Of a stretch of DNA of 64,000 bases, positions 9,274-19,131 are shown piece by piece. Location of the stretch: NCBI RefSeq assembly GCF_041200025.1, contig NZ_CP165628.1:3720001-3784000 (forward strand), in the 5' to 3' direction. The position numbers were made by a program, and so were the translations under genes. Each line of letters begins with the position of its first letter. The first letter of the stretch is position 1. The notes beneath the pieces were generated by a model. The model searched no databases. It was given only the letters and a program-made list of their open reading frames with translations, and was not told the origin of the DNA. This DNA is from Rouxiella sp. WC2420. Lineage in GTDB: Bacteria; Pseudomonadota; Gammaproteobacteria; Enterobacterales; Enterobacteriaceae.

Positions 9274-10479
9274 ATGACCTCATTCGCCTCCCCGATTTTG
9301 ACTTCGCTGTTAGATACCGATGCCTATAAGCTCCACATGCAGCAGGCGGTCTATCATCGATATGCTAATAGTCATGTTGTAGCCGAGTTCCGTTGCCGTG
9401 GTGACGAATTACTGGGCGAATATGCGGATGAAATCCGCCACCAGATTGAGCTGATGAGCGAGCTGGCACTGACCGAAGAAGAGTTTGCCTATCTCTCGGG
9501 CCTGCCATTTTTCAAGTCGGATTACCTGCAATGGCTGCGATCGTTCCGTTATAACCCGGCGCATGTCGAGGTTTCCGACCGTCACGGGCATCTGCACATT
9601 CGTATCGCGGGTCCATGGCGGGAAGTGATTATGTGGGAAGTGCCGTTGCTGGCAGTGATAAGTGAAGTGGTGCATCAGCATCGCTCGCCTGACGTCACGC
9701 CGGAAATGGCGGTTGCCCAGCTGCGGAAAAATTTGCTGAAGTTTAAGCAGGCATCGGCGGACATCGACATATCGGCTTTCAAGCTGATGGATTTTGGCAC
9801 CCGTCGTCGTTTTTCAGGCACGGTGCAGCGAGCCATTGTCAGTACCTTGAAAGCAGAATTCCCTTATCTGGTGGGGACCAGCAACTACGATTTAGCCCAT
9901 AAGTTGCAACTTAATCCGGTGGGGACTCAGGCGCACGAATGGTTCCAGGCGCATCAGCAGCTGAGCGCGGTGCTGGCCAACAGTCAACGTGCAGCGTTGC
10001 AGGCCTGGCTGGATGAATATCCTGACCAGCTCGGTATTGCGCTCACTGACTGCATTACTATGGATGCATTTCTGCGTGATTTTGGCAGCAAATTCGCGAA
10101 TGCCTATCAGGGACTGCGCCACGATTCTGGAGACCCGTTTGAATGGGGCGAGAAAGCCGTGGCTCACTATGAAAAGCTTGGCATCGATCCGCTGACTAAA
10201 ACTTTAGTGTTCTCCGATAATCTGGACCTTGATAAAGCGTTGGATTTGTATCGTCGCTTCCATAAGCGAGTCAATCTGATATTTGGCATCGGCACCCGTT
10301 TGACCTGTAACATTCCGCAGGTTAAACCGCTGAACATCGTCATCAAGCTGGTGCAGTGCAACGGTAAGCCGGTGGCTAAACTTTCCGACAGTCCGGGTAA
10401 AACCATCTGTCAGGATAAAGCCTTTGTGCAGGCATTGCGCAAAGCTTTCGATTTACCGCTGATAAAGAAAGCGTCCTGA
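9274..10479 (+). CDS. pncB: nicotinate phosphoribosyltransferase
   Basis: PncB makes nicotinate mononucleotide from nicotinate and PRPP, the entry step of the Preiss-Handler NAD salvage route. ATP hydrolysis through an enzyme phosphohistidine drives the reaction. The 401-residue protein matches the E. coli length (400). It shows the N-terminal [15 protein letters not shown] motif, the catalytic histidine at His221 in GTQAHEW, and [13 protein letters not shown] with FGIGTRLT of the PRPP site. GAGGA lies about 11 nt before the ATG. A NadR box far upstream and an ERIC element in the leader frame its regulation. Confidence 0.97.
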   Translation: MTSFASPILTSLLDTDAYKLHMQQAVYHRYANSHVVAEFRCRGDELLGEYADEIRHQIELMSELALTEEEFAYLSGLPFFKSDYLQWLRSFRYNPAHVEVSDRHGHLHIRIAGPWREVIMWEVPLLAVISEVVHQHRSPDVTPEMAVAQLRKNLLKFKQASADIDISAFKLMDFGTRRRFSGTVQRAIVSTLKAEFPYLVGTSNYDLAHKLQLNPVGTQAHEWFQAHQQLSAVLANSQRAALQAWLDEYPDQLGIALTDCITMDAFLRDFGSKFANAYQGLRHDSGDPFEWGEKAVAHYEKLGIDPLTKTLVFSDNLDLDKALDLYRRFHKRVNLIFGIGTRLTCNIPQVKPLNIVIKLVQCNGKPVAKLSDSPGKTICQDKAFVQALRKAFDLPLIKKAS

Positions 10480-10927
10480 TTTGTTTTGCCCAAGGCAGCT
10501 CGGCTTCTCTCCTCACCGATGCCTGCCCTCCCCCTGCTTATGAAGCCTGCGCTAAATCTGGGATTCAGTTATAAAAGTGGGGGGAAATGTGGACTCCGGC
10601 TTTTTACCCGCCAACATTTACCCGCCAACAACCGCTGCAGAATTTTTCCATCATTACCCACCCGTCTGCTTGATTCCTTTATATATAGAAACAGAAACTG
10701 AATAAGCCACTTTTTCACCACTTTTACCCTCTCTCGTTTTGTCATGCTCAAAGTTATCGCTGCAAGGGCACAAATGTTGCGGTCAATGGGTGATTTCTGC
10801 TTGTGTCCTGAAAAACCCTAAGTAACATAGCAAAACCCTTTTTAAAAAGGTGTGTGGCTTTCTAGCAGGTTTTTAAAATCGAATTTAAAACCATCGGTAT
10901 CATCAGAACTATTTAAGAGAGAAATCT
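10480..10927. other. pncB-asnS spacer
   Basis: This 448-bp gap contains no credible gene. It holds a 13-bp direct repeat TTACCCGCCAACA at 10604-10616 and 10618-10630, a short palindrome CCTTTTTAAAAAGG near 10838, and the asnS leader hairpin at 10868-10892. No clear terminator for pncB was found. Confidence 0.5.
10868..10892 (+). promoter_or_regulatory. AT-rich hairpin in the asnS leader
   Basis: GGTTTTTAAA pairs with TTTAAAACC with one bulged T and a loop of about 6 nt. It ends 35 bp before the asnS ATG. It has no following T-run, so it may be an mRNA 5' structure or a DNA inverted repeat; function unknown. Confidence 0.35.
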
Positions 10928-12328
10928 ATGAGCGTTGCGCCTGTAGTCGACGTACTGCAAGGCCGTGCTGCGGTTGACAGTGAAGTCACCGTACGCGGTT
11001 GGGTACGTACCCGGAGAGATTCAAAAGCTGGCATCTCCTTCCTCGCCGTATATGACGGCTCCTGCTTTAATCCGTTACAGGCCGTCGTAAATAATTCTTT
11101 GCCTAATTATCAGGATGAAGTATTGCGCCTGACTACTGGCTGTTCTGTAGAAGTGACTGGAACCGTTGTGGCATCGCCTGGCGAAGGCCAGAGTTTTGAG
11201 CTGCAGGCAACGGCTATCAAGGTGGTCGGCTGGGTTGACGATCCTGACACCTATCCGATGGCGGCCAAACGCCACAGCATCGAATATCTGCGCGAAGTTG
11301 CTCACCTGCGCCCACGTACCAACCTGATTGGTGCCGTGGCGCGCGTTCGTAACACCCTGTCGCAGGCAATTCACCGTTTCTATCATGAAAACGGCTACTT
11401 CTGGGTATCGACCCCACTGATCACCGCTTCTGATACAGAAGGCGCCGGTGAGATGTTCCGTGTTTCAACGTTAGATCTGCAAAACCTGCCGCGTACCGAC
11501 AAGGGCGAGATCGACTTCAACGAGGATTTCTTCGGCAAAGAAGCGTTCCTGACCGTATCGGGCCAGCTGAATGGCGAATCTTACGCCTGTGCGCTGTCGA
11601 AGATTTACACCTTCGGCCCGACCTTCCGCGCTGAAAACTCCAACACCAGCCGCCATCTGGCCGAGTTCTGGATGGTGGAGCCGGAAGTTGCCTTTGCAAC
11701 TCTGGATGACATCGCTGCACTGGCCGAAAACATGCTGAAGTATGTTTTCCAGGCAGTTTTGGACGAAAGAGCCGACGATCTGGCCTTCTTCGCCGAACGC
11801 GTAGACAAAGATGCTATTTCACGCCTTGAACGATTTGTAACTTCCGATTTCGCACAGGTCGACTATACCGACGCTGTAAAAATTCTGATCGATTCAGGTA
11901 AAAAATTCGAAAATGACGTCTCATGGGGCGTAGATCTCTCTTCAGAGCACGAACGTTACCTTGCAGAGCAACATTTCAAAGCGCCGGTAGTGGTTAAAAA
12001 TTACCCTAAAGATATCAAAGCGTTTTACATGCGTATGAACGAAGACGGCAAAACCGTCGCCGCGATGGACGTATTGGCACCGGGAATTGGCGAGATAATC
12101 GGCGGTTCTCAGCGTGAAGAACGCCTGGATGTTCTGGATGCTCGTTTGGAAGAGATGGGGCTTAATAAAGAAGATTACTGGTGGTATCGCGATCTGCGTC
12201 GCTACGGCACCGTGCCACATTCAGGCTTTGGCCTCGGTTTCGAGCGACTGGTTGCTTACGTTACTGGTGTACAAAACGTGCGCGATGTCATTCCTTTCCC
12301 ACGTACTCCACGCAGTGCAACCTTCTAA
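10928..12328 (+). CDS. asnS: asparaginyl-tRNA synthetase
   Basis: AsnS charges tRNA-Asn in the cytosol. The 466-residue protein equals the E. coli length. It has the N-terminal OB-fold anticodon-binding domain (about 1-110; [22 protein letters not shown]) followed by the class IIb catalytic core, with motif 2 around [25 protein letters not shown] and motif 3 [15 protein letters not shown] near the C-terminus. AAGAGAG precedes the ATG. It is monocistronic, ending at a strong terminator 43 bp past the stop. Confidence 0.97.
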   Translation: MSVAPVVDVLQGRAAVDSEVTVRGWVRTRRDSKAGISFLAVYDGSCFNPLQAVVNNSLPNYQDEVLRLTTGCSVEVTGTVVASPGEGQSFELQATAIKVVGWVDDPDTYPMAAKRHSIEYLREVAHLRPRTNLIGAVARVRNTLSQAIHRFYHENGYFWVSTPLITASDTEGAGEMFRVSTLDLQNLPRTDKGEIDFNEDFFGKEAFLTVSGQLNGESYACALSKIYTFGPTFRAENSNTSRHLAEFWMVEPEVAFATLDDIAALAENMLKYVFQAVLDERADDLAFFAERVDKDAISRLERFVTSDFAQVDYTDAVKILIDSGKKFENDVSWGVDLSSEHERYLAEQHFKAPVVVKNYPKDIKAFYMRMNEDGKTVAAMDVLAPGIGEIIGGSQREERLDVLDARLEEMGLNKEDYWWYRDLRRYGTVPHSGFGLGFERLVAYVTGVQNVRDVIPFPRTPRSATF

Positions 12329-12370
12329 TTAATTAAAAGTTATTAATTAAACAAGTTTTGATACAAATTT

Positions 12371-12391
12371 AAGGCCAGCAATGCTGGCCTT
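12371..12391 (+). terminator. asnS terminator
   Basis: A 9-bp perfect stem AAGGCCAGC / GCTGGCCTT with an AAT loop, followed by AGCTATTTTT. Confidence 0.9.
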
Positions 12392-12436
12392 AGCTATTTT
12401 TAAACCAAGATCCCTGTCACAAAGTTCCGTAAATTT

Positions 12437-12474
12437 AATATTTTGTAACACAAATTTTCTTACTGAAACATATT
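12437..12474 (+). promoter_or_regulatory. OmpR binding sites of the porin promoter
   Basis: TTTTCTTACTGAAACATATT (12455-12474) closely matches the OmpR F1 site of E. coli ompF, including the ACATATT half. TTTTGTAACAC just upstream (around 12440-12452) resembles the next OmpR half-sites. A possible -10, TAGATT, is at 12500-12505, and the -35 is poor, as expected for an OmpR-dependent promoter. Confidence 0.6.
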
Positions 12475-12544
12475 TAGGTGTTTAGTAGCATTTTCGATGT
12501 AGATTAAGCGCACCCTCAATGGAACACTGCGTTCAGATACAGGA

Positions 12545-12633
12545 GACACCAAACTTTCAACAATAGTTCCGTAACATATTGTAGGCAGTGGCAAGGTGTC
12601 CAAATAACTCCAATGAGGGTAATAATAAATGAT
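12545..12633 (+). promoter_or_regulatory. ompF-type mRNA leader with MicF target
   Basis: The leader keeps the E. coli ompF design: GACACCAAACT (12545 on) pairs with GGTGTC (12595-12600), then comes GAGGGTAATAATAAATGATG across the ribosome binding site and start. The latter segment is the region paired by the antisense RNA MicF in E. coli. MicF itself is not in this window (it lies next to ompC in E. coli). Confidence 0.6.
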
Positions 12634-13711
12634 GAAGCGCAACATTCTTGCAGTGGTAATTCCAGCCTTGTTAGCTGCTGGCGCAGCTAATGCAGCCGAA
12701 ATCTATAATAAAGACGGCAATAAGCTGGATCTGTACGGTAAAGTCGACGGATTGCATTATTTCTCTAACGATGACGGCAGCGATGGCGATCAGTCATACG
12801 TGCGTTTCGGCTTCAAAGGCGAAACCAAAATCAATGACAACATCACCGGTTACGGCCAGTGGGAATACAACATTCAGGCTAATAATTCGGAAGGTTCTGA
12901 CGCGCAAAGCGGCAACAAAACCCGTCTGGGCTTCGCTGGTCTGAAATTTAATGAATACGGTTCTTTCGACTACGGTCGTAACTACGGTCTGATGTACGAC
13001 ACTATCGGCTGGACCGATATGATGCCTGAATACGGCGGCGACTCTGGTTACTCGGACGGTTACTTGTCTGGTCGTTCTACCGGCGTAGCAACTTACCGTA
13101 ACAACAACTTCTTTGGTCTGGTAGACGGTTGGGACTTCGCCGTTCAGTACCAGGGCAAAAACGACCGTGACAACGGCGACATTCTGCGTGGAAACGGTGA
13201 CGGCTATGCGCTGTCAACCTCTTACACCTCTTCAATCGGCCTGGGCATCGTAGGTTCTTGGTCTGAGTCCAACCGTACCGATGGCCAGAAAGACTTGGTT
13301 TACGGCAACGGTAAAAACAAAGCTAAAAGCTGGGGTACTGCAGTTAAGTATGATGCCAACAACATCTACATCGCTGCTCTCTACACCGAAACTCGCGATG
13401 CAGCCCGCATTGATGTGAGCGACGATCTGCAAGGCTTCGCCAACAAAGCGATCACCACAGAAGTTATCGCTCAGTACCAGTTCGACTTTGGCCTGCGCCC
13501 TTCTATCGCCTATGTTCAGTCTAAAGGCAAAGATATCGAAGGTATCGGCTCAGCTAACCTGTACAAATACTACGACGTTGGCGCGACTTACTACTTCAAC
13601 AAAAACATGTCTACCTATGTTGACTACAAAATCAACCAGTTGAAGAAAGACAACCCACTGGGTCTGGCGAATGACGACATCGTTGCTGTTGGTCTGGTTT
13701 ACCAGTTCTAA
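12629..13711 (+). CDS. ompF: OmpF-type general porin
   Basis: This is a trimeric 16-stranded outer-membrane porin for small hydrophilic solutes. The 360-residue precursor has a signal peptide [22 protein letters not shown] (cleavage before [10 protein letters not shown]). Constriction loop 3 shows [17 protein letters not shown], and the C-terminal strand ends in VGLVYQF with the terminal Phe needed for BAM assembly. The position between asnS and aspC and the MicF-type leader identify it as the ompF orthologue and not ompC or phoE. Surface loops differ most from E. coli, as usual. OmpR sites lie upstream. Confidence 0.93.
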   Translation: MMKRNILAVVIPALLAAGAANAAEIYNKDGNKLDLYGKVDGLHYFSNDDGSDGDQSYVRFGFKGETKINDNITGYGQWEYNIQANNSEGSDAQSGNKTRLGFAGLKFNEYGSFDYGRNYGLMYDTIGWTDMMPEYGGDSGYSDGYLSGRSTGVATYRNNNFFGLVDGWDFAVQYQGKNDRDNGDILRGNGDGYALSTSYTSSIGLGIVGSWSESNRTDGQKDLVYGNGKNKAKSWGTAVKYDANNIYIAALYTETRDAARIDVSDDLQGFANKAITTEVIAQYQFDFGLRPSIAYVQSKGKDIEGIGSANLYKYYDVGATYYFNKNMSTYVDYKINQLKKDNPLGLANDDIVAVGLVYQF

Positions 13712-13743
13712 TCTAGCTTAAGTCGTATTCAACGATACAAATC

Positions 13744-13765
13744 AAGCAGGGCTTTGGCCCTGCTT
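13744..13765 (+). terminator. ompF terminator
   Basis: AAGCAGGGC / GCCCTGCTT, 9-bp perfect stem, TTTG loop, followed by TTTTTA. Confidence 0.92.
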
Positions 13766-13999
13766 TTTTATTGTCTAAAGCTATTAAATACCTTTCTTGG
13801 TTAAAACCTTTACCGGATTGTGCGATTCCTTAGCAGACTTATTTTTATCATGAAAATTAAAACCCGTTATCAGTAAAATTAATGCTGACAGACCGCTCAC
13901 AACTCTGCTTTCTTTTTGCCGCAAACGGTTGGCAAAGACCTATTCAGACGGTAACCTGAACACCTATTTCTGTTAATAACAGGCCATGGAAGTCACCCA

Positions 14000-15190
14000 A
14001 TGTTTGAAAAAATCACTGCCGCACCCGCTGATCCTATCCTGGGTCTTACCGATCTTTTCCGCGCTGACGCTCGTCAGGACAAAATTAACCTGGGGATTGG
14101 TGTATATAAAGACGAAACAGGTAAGACACCGGTTCTCGCCAGTGTAAAAAAAGCCGAACAATTCTTGCTGGAGAATGAAACCACTAAAACTTATCTGAGC
14201 ATCGATGGTTTGCCGGACTTCGCCCACTGCACGCAAGAACTGCTGTTTGGTGCCGATAGCGCCCTGATTCGCGACAAGCGTGCGCGTACTGCTCAGACTC
14301 CTGGCGGCACTGGAGCACTGCGTATCGCCGCTGATTTCGTTGCCACCCAGACCGACGCCAAACGCGTTTGGATAAGCAATCCAAGCTGGCCAAACCACGT
14401 TGGCGTATTTTCTTCCGCTGGCCTGGAAGTTGCAGAATACAATTATTATGACGCCGAAAAGCACGCTTTAGATTTTGACGGCATGTTGAAAAGCCTGAGC
14501 GAAGCCAAAGCGGGCGATATCGTGTTGTTCCACGGCTGCTGCCATAACCCGACCGGTATCGACCCTACCGTGGCGCAATGGCAACAACTGGCAGAACTTT
14601 CCGTAGCTAACGGTTGGCTGCCGCTGTTCGACTTCGCCTATCAGGGCTTCGCAAAGGGGCTAGAGGAAGACGCACAAGGTCTGCGAATCTTTGCTGCCAA
14701 ACATCATGAACTGCTGGTTGCCAGCTCGTTCTCGAAAAACTTTGGCCTGTATAACGAGCGCGTAGGTGCTTTCACTCTGGTAACTGCCGACGCTGAAACT
14801 GCCGATCGCGCTTTCAGTCAGGTGAAATCGGTAATTCGCACCAACTACTCCAACCCACCGGCGCATGGTGCTGCGGTAGTCGCTACTATTCTTGGCAACC
14901 CCGCGCTGCGTGCGCAGTGGGAACAAGAGTTAAGCGATATGCGCCAGCGTATTCACCGCATGCGCGAGCTGTTTGTCACTACTTTGCAGCAGAAAGGCGC
15001 CAGCCAGGATTTCAGCTTTATCATTGAACAGAACGGTATGTTCTCGTTCAGCGGACTGAGCAAAGATCAGGTTCTGCGCCTGCGTTCAGAATTTGGTGTT
15101 TACGCGGTGAATTCTGGTCGTATCAATGTTGCCGGCATCACGCTGGACAACATGGCGCTACTGTGTGAAGCCATTGCCGCCGTTTTATAA
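14000..15190 (+). CDS. aspC: aspartate aminotransferase
   Basis: AspC is a PLP enzyme interconverting aspartate and 2-oxoglutarate with oxaloacetate and glutamate; it also acts on aromatic amino acids. The 396-residue protein has the E. coli length and no gaps against it. The PLP lysine lies in [16 protein letters not shown] (about Lys246), with [13 protein letters not shown] and [10 protein letters not shown] lining the cofactor site. GGAAG precedes the ATG at modest spacing. The 234-bp gap to the ompF terminator should hold its promoter, though none was identified with confidence. Confidence 0.97.
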   Translation: MFEKITAAPADPILGLTDLFRADARQDKINLGIGVYKDETGKTPVLASVKKAEQFLLENETTKTYLSIDGLPDFAHCTQELLFGADSALIRDKRARTAQTPGGTGALRIAADFVATQTDAKRVWISNPSWPNHVGVFSSAGLEVAEYNYYDAEKHALDFDGMLKSLSEAKAGDIVLFHGCCHNPTGIDPTVAQWQQLAELSVANGWLPLFDFAYQGFAKGLEEDAQGLRIFAAKHHELLVASSFSKNFGLYNERVGAFTLVTADAETADRAFSQVKSVIRTNYSNPPAHGAAVVATILGNPALRAQWEQELSDMRQRIHRMRELFVTTLQQKGASQDFSFIIEQNGMFSFSGLSKDQVLRLRSEFGVYAVNSGRINVAGITLDNMALLCEAIAAVL

Positions 15191-15210
15191 GCTATTGATA
15201 TAGCAGCAAT

Positions 15211-15245
15211 AAAAAGCCAGCCGGTTAATCGCCCGCTGGCTTTTT
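15211..15245 (+). terminator. aspC terminator
   Basis: AAAAAGCCAGC (15211-15221) pairs perfectly with GCTGGCTTTTT (15235-15245) around a 13-nt loop. The A and T tails make it potentially active in both directions. Confidence 0.88.
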
Positions 15246-15351
15246 TAGTCACAAATTTCTGCAAAGTCATTAGTGCAGCAGGCTTGAGAATGAGCTTACA
15301 CAGTTAAGCGGTTTGCGCGCGCAAGTGCAGTTCAATTGTTAAGGGTAATCT

Positions 15352-15999
15352 TTACCAGACTGGCTGCTCATCCTGCAGGAACGGATTCGTCTTTCTTTCA
15401 TAGCCTAGATTGGACATTGGGCCGTGTCCCGGCAGAAACACAATGTCATCGCCCAGAGGCAGCAGTTTGGTTTTGATCGAGTTAATTAAATCTTCATGAC
15501 TGCCGCGTGGAAAATCGCTGCGCCCCACTCCGCCCCTGAAAATCACATCCCCTGAGACAGCGAATCTAGCAGCATCGTTGATAAACACGATATGACCCGG
15601 AGTATGCCCAGGACATTCAAGAACAGACAGAGTTTCTTCGCCGACCTTGACCACGTCGCCCTCGGCAAGCCACTGATTTGGCGTGAAAGCTGCGCAATCC
15701 TCCAGCCCAAACATCCTTGCCTGCTGTGGCAGAGACTCCAGCAAGAAGGCATCTTCTTTATGCGGGCCAATAATTGGCACCTGATAATGCGCGGCAATCT
15801 CAGCGGCGGCCCCTACGTGATCAAGGTGCCCATGGGTCAGCAAAACCTGGGTCACAGTCACACCCAACGAGCTGACTTCTTTGATGATTTTTTCGGCGTC
15901 ACCGCCGGGATCAACTACTGCGGCCTGCTGAGTTTGGGGACAATAGATAACTGAACAGTTCTGGCTGAATGCCGTGACCGGGATGATATGATATTTCAT
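15352..15999 (-). CDS. gloC: hydroxyacylglutathione hydrolase, type II glyoxalase
   Basis: GloC (YcbL) is a small metallo-beta-lactamase-fold enzyme. It hydrolyses S-lactoylglutathione, the second step of methylglyoxal detoxification. The 215-residue protein carries the metal motif THGHLDH (55-61), the later ligands in CPGHTPGH and [15 protein letters not shown], and the C-terminal LPGHGP. The start at 15999 (MKYHIIPV) matches E. coli and has GGAGA upstream. An in-frame ATG five codons earlier has no clear site. Confidence 0.94.
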   Translation of the reverse strand: MKYHIIPVTAFSQNCSVIYCPQTQQAAVVDPGGDAEKIIKEVSSLGVTVTQVLLTHGHLDHVGAAAEIAAHYQVPIIGPHKEDAFLLESLPQQARMFGLEDCAAFTPNQWLAEGDVVKVGEETLSVLECPGHTPGHIVFINDAARFAVSGDVIFRGGVGRSDFPRGSHEDLINSIKTKLLPLGDDIVFLPGHGPMSNLGYERKTNPFLQDEQPVW

Positions 16000-16156
16000 T
16001 GGCTCTCCACGCATAACCCTCGCCCCTAAACTACAGCATTGCCTCAGTTCTCGATGCGAATTAATGGCCTAAACCACTTCATTAGGATGAAAACTTATTT
16101 TCTGACAATAGTTTCAAGGACGAAGACTATGATTTTTTCCTGATTTTTGCACAAGA

Positions 16157-16711
16157 TCAGGACCAGGTTCGGTTTGGTCCGGTATCAATGTGCACAAAGT
16201 CACTTCGTGGATAATATCCTACACCACCCATCCGCATTTTTAACGCCGCTTTGCGGATATTTGCCAAATCAACGCCCTGAATATGGAAATCCATGGCCTT
16301 TCCCAGCGTGTGGTAACTGTGTTTTGCAACGCCGCTGCCTGGCTTGCGCAACATATTGTTGGTCGCTAAGGTCCGATAGCCGGAAACCAGCTGTACCGGC
16401 TTATTGGTACCCAGGGCAACCTGCAAGCGATAGAGGTGATCAAACAGTTGAGGATCGATTTTTGTGACCTGGCCGCCAGCGCGATAATCGCGGAACAAAT
16501 GATTTAGTCGCGTCAACTCATCCCTGTTGTATTTCTTGCCGTCAAAAAACTCGGTTTTGAGGGTTTCACCAGTGTGGAGGTTGTTAATCACCAAAACACG
16601 GGGTCTTGGTGTGGCAAGCATGGCAAATGCTTCACGGGGAAGCATCGCTGCGCCCATGGCCGCACCACCAAGTGCGAGCCATTTACGACGAATTTTGTCT
16701 ATTTGGTCCAT
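16157..16711 (-). CDS. mepK: murein DD/LD-endopeptidase, YcbK/MepK family
   Basis: MepK (YcbK, DUF882, M15-like) cleaves peptidoglycan crosslinks, notably the 3-3 links made by LD-transpeptidases. The 184-residue protein starts with a twin-arginine-type leader, IRRKWLALGGAAMG with cleavage near AFA at about residue 30, so export of a folded protein is expected. The M15 zinc ligands are present: His134 and Asp141 in SYHTLGKAMDFH, and His174 in DFVHIDTG. It lies next to ldtD on the same strand, pairing the enzyme that makes 3-3 crosslinks with one that opens them. Confidence 0.92.
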   Translation of the reverse strand: MDQIDKIRRKWLALGGAAMGAAMLPREAFAMLATPRPRVLVINNLHTGETLKTEFFDGKKYNRDELTRLNHLFRDYRAGGQVTKIDPQLFDHLYRLQVALGTNKPVQLVSGYRTLATNNMLRKPGSGVAKHSYHTLGKAMDFHIQGVDLANIRKAALKMRMGGVGYYPRSDFVHIDTGPNRTWS

Positions 16712-16908
16712 GAACAGTCAATTACCCGATAGCTATGTCAAAAAAGAAGGTTATTACGCAGGGCCAAATCTTGGCCCCTGGCAACCATAACCGCACCGAA
16801 TTGGTGAGTCAACCGGGCGTACAGGCAGTCATAATCGCCTATAACACCCAATTCAATCATTTCGAGTCAGTCTTTCAGACACTTATCAGGTTAAATTTAC
16901 TGCATTTA

Positions 16909-18768
16909 TTAAAGCAATTTTTCTGCCTGTGTCAGGATTTGTGCGCCAGATCTCACTGTGGAATCATAATTGTAAATATCTGTACGGAATTGAGGCTTAC
17001 CATCTTCCGCGACCCAAGCTGTCAGATAGAACAATTTTACCGGTATGCGATGGCGAATCGGCACAAATGTCGTGCTGCCACCCTGCACAGTTGAAGAGAT
17101 CCTTGCGTCATTCCAACCCGTATCCTGCAGCAGCATATTTGCCAGCTCGGAAGCTTTATTGACACGCACACAGCCAGAGCTTAGAGCACGCGCATCGCGC
17201 TGGAACAGATTGTGATTTGGCGTATCGTGAAGATAGATTGCGTCCGAGCTTGGCATATTGAATTTGTAACGACCCAGCGCGCTCATCGAACCAGCTTCCT
17301 GGCGAACGCGGTACGGGAAGTGGTCCGGTGATACCATGCTCCAGTTGATGGTTGAAGGATCAATCACTTCCGCATCATTGCTCCAACCAGATAACAGCTG
17401 GAAGCCATGTTTTTGCAAATAGCTCGGGTCACGCATCACTTTAGGTACGATATCTTCACGCACCAAAGTGGTTGGCACATTCCACGGCGGGTTCAGCACC
17501 ACGTTACTCAAGACGCTACTCATCAACGGCGTCTTGCGGCTTGGCCTGCCGACAATCACTCGGGAAGCCAAGACTTCACTGCCGTTAAGATAGTATTTCA
17601 GCGAATAGTTCGGAATATTGACCATGATGCCGGTGCTGACATCACCCGGCAGAATCCGCAGTCGCTGAATATTCAACGCCAGCAAAGTGGCACGCAGTCG
17701 CGGCGATGCATTCAGCCACTGACGAGTGCCGGGGCCAATGATACCGTCAGCCTCCAGCCCCTGCCATTTCTGGAATCGCTTAACCGCGTCCACCAGCTGA
17801 GGGGTATAAATGTTATCAGACACAGTCACAATCGGCGCAGAACCTGTCTGTGTGGCTGGCGTCTGAGTTGAATCAGGAGTCGGTGTCGGCAAAACGTCTT
17901 GTACCGAGGTCGCTGAAGGACTGACTGCCGGGGTCGGTTTCTGAGTTTTATCAGCTGTCTCATCGACAGAGAAATCCTCGACATTATTATTGGTCGGATT
18001 CTGGGCGATAGTTTCTGCAGTTGGAGCCGGGGTCGAATTATCAGTTACGTCAATCATTGAAGCACTGCGAGCCAGGATTTGGCGCAGTACCGGCACGTCG
18101 TCGCTGACCTGTCCAGGACGCAGACTAACGCGACTCGTCATTTGCGGCCAGGTTTGACTATCGGCCAGCAAAGTCTTCAACGCAGCATGCATTTTCTTGT
18201 ACTGCGGATGCTGCGGCTCCAGCGTCGTCACGTAATGGGCCGTCGTCCCGTGGCGCACCGCAAGCTGCCACTGATTGATGACTGTCAGCGGCGGCGTAGT
18301 CATTTTATAAGGAGTATTACTGTACAGCCAGTTACTGCCGTTGACCTCAACTCCGCTGGTAAATTGCAGGTAGCCTATCATCGCGTCGGACAGCACGACA
18401 TCGCGGGCCATGCCTTTGATGCTTGGATCGGTCAGCCATCTCACCCATTGAGTAAACTGCGGCTGAATACCGGAGATCGCCACCTCTGCCAGCTGCTGCT
18501 GGAATTGATGCACGGCGTCCCTGTCCTGCCACATTGCCTGCATATGGTTGGCCGCATAGAGCGAGGACAAAGTGGAAAGATACAGCGGCTTAACCCCAAT
18601 CGGCAGCTCAGCCTGCAGGTGATTCATACTTTGCACGCTGGAAAGCGTGGTGGTTCTCACCGGCATTGTCGGCATTGCCGCATAGCTCTGGGTTAATGGG
18701 GCAATACTGGCAGCCAACAAACTCCCCGCCAGCAGCACCCTCAGAGACTCATTACGCTTAAGCATCAT
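16909..18768 (-). CDS. ldtD: L,D-transpeptidase
   Basis: LdtD (YcbB) forms 3-3 meso-DAP crosslinks in peptidoglycan, a beta-lactam-tolerant route used under envelope stress. The 619-residue precursor has an N-terminal signal (VLLAGSLLAASIAPLTQSYA), a scaffold domain, a peptidoglycan-binding segment (LVDAVKRFQKWQGLEADGIIGPGTRQW) and a YkuD domain with HDTPNHNLF and SSGCVRVN, catalytic Cys533. A Thr/Pro-rich insert (TPAPTAETIAQ to TQTGSAP) before the binding segment is longer than in E. coli. The start is ATG 18768, preceded by GAGG; the frame also has a GTG four codons earlier. A possible minus-strand promoter is TGAGCA/TATACT at 18851-18823. Confidence 0.94.
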   Translation of the reverse strand: MMLKRNESLRVLLAGSLLAASIAPLTQSYAAMPTMPVRTTTLSSVQSMNHLQAELPIGVKPLYLSTLSSLYAANHMQAMWQDRDAVHQFQQQLAEVAISGIQPQFTQWVRWLTDPSIKGMARDVVLSDAMIGYLQFTSGVEVNGSNWLYSNTPYKMTTPPLTVINQWQLAVRHGTTAHYVTTLEPQHPQYKKMHAALKTLLADSQTWPQMTSRVSLRPGQVSDDVPVLRQILARSASMIDVTDNSTPAPTAETIAQNPTNNNVEDFSVDETADKTQKPTPAVSPSATSVQDVLPTPTPDSTQTPATQTGSAPIVTVSDNIYTPQLVDAVKRFQKWQGLEADGIIGPGTRQWLNASPRLRATLLALNIQRLRILPGDVSTGIMVNIPNYSLKYYLNGSEVLASRVIVGRPSRKTPLMSSVLSNVVLNPPWNVPTTLVREDIVPKVMRDPSYLQKHGFQLLSGWSNDAEVIDPSTINWSMVSPDHFPYRVRQEAGSMSALGRYKFNMPSSDAIYLHDTPNHNLFQRDARALSSGCVRVNKASELANMLLQDTGWNDARISSTVQGGSTTFVPIRHRIPVKLFYLTAWVAEDGKPQFRTDIYNYDSTVRSGAQILTQAEKLL

Positions 18769-18892
18769 CCCCTGCCTCACTTGAATAACATAAAATTACT
18801 GCCGGAAACTGCCCATAGATTAAGTATATAGACAGAATTTTAAATTGCTCAGGCCGACAAGATAATTGCCTCCTCATTCATAAGGAGACTCT

Positions 18893-18937
18893 ATGTTAGC
18901 GGCTGTACAAATTAAAGCCTTGTGTTGCGCTTTATAG
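18893..18937 (+). CDS. possible 14-codon leader or mini-ORF
   Basis: ATG at 18893 opens MLAAVQIKALCCAL and stops at TAG 18935. It has an excellent ribosome binding site, TAAGGAG (18881-18887), five bases before the ATG. A -10 like GATAAT (18861-18866) lies upstream. It is divergent from ldtD and opposite to mukB. No homologue is known to me; short ORFs with a good site also arise by chance. Confidence 0.25.
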   Translation: MLAAVQIKALCCAL

Positions 18938-18952
18938 TTTTTAATCTATTAA

Positions 18953-19057
18953 ATGAGTAAAAAATCGGCAATCATCTATTTATTGCAACTTTTGCTGATA
19001 TTTGTGGCCTATTTTTTTGAAAAAAAACAAAAGCCCCAACCAATAGTATTCGGTTGA
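18953..19057 (+). CDS. possible 34-residue single-span membrane peptide
   Basis: This ORF starts 15 bp after the preceding mini-ORF. It encodes a basic N-terminus (MSKKS), a 17-residue hydrophobic span AIIYLLQLLLIFVAYFF and a charged tail EKKQK, the shape of known enterobacterial small membrane proteins. It lacks a ribosome binding site of its own, and its last codons run through the mukB terminator stem. The region is AT-rich, which favours hydrophobic codons by chance. Confidence 0.25.
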   Translation: MSKKSAIIYLLQLLLIFVAYFFEKKQKPQPIVFG

Positions 19058-19063
19058 GGCTTT
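19030..19063 (-). terminator. mukB terminator
   Basis: AAAGCC-c-CAACC (19030-19041) pairs with GGTTG-a-GGCTTT (19052-19063) with one mismatch. On the minus strand it is followed by TTTTGTTTTTTTTC, a strong T-run. Confidence 0.82.
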
Positions 19064-19131
19064 AAAATGAGCAATATTTTAAGCTGACTAATTTGCAACT
19101 AAATATGGCTTTCAGGCTTCAGCGTAGGTAA

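Noticed and set aside
12613-12690. Out-of-frame ATG overlapping the ompF start (ATGAGGGTAATAATAAATGA)
   Set aside because: The same ATG exists in E. coli ompF as part of the MicF target; not evidence of a coding uORF.
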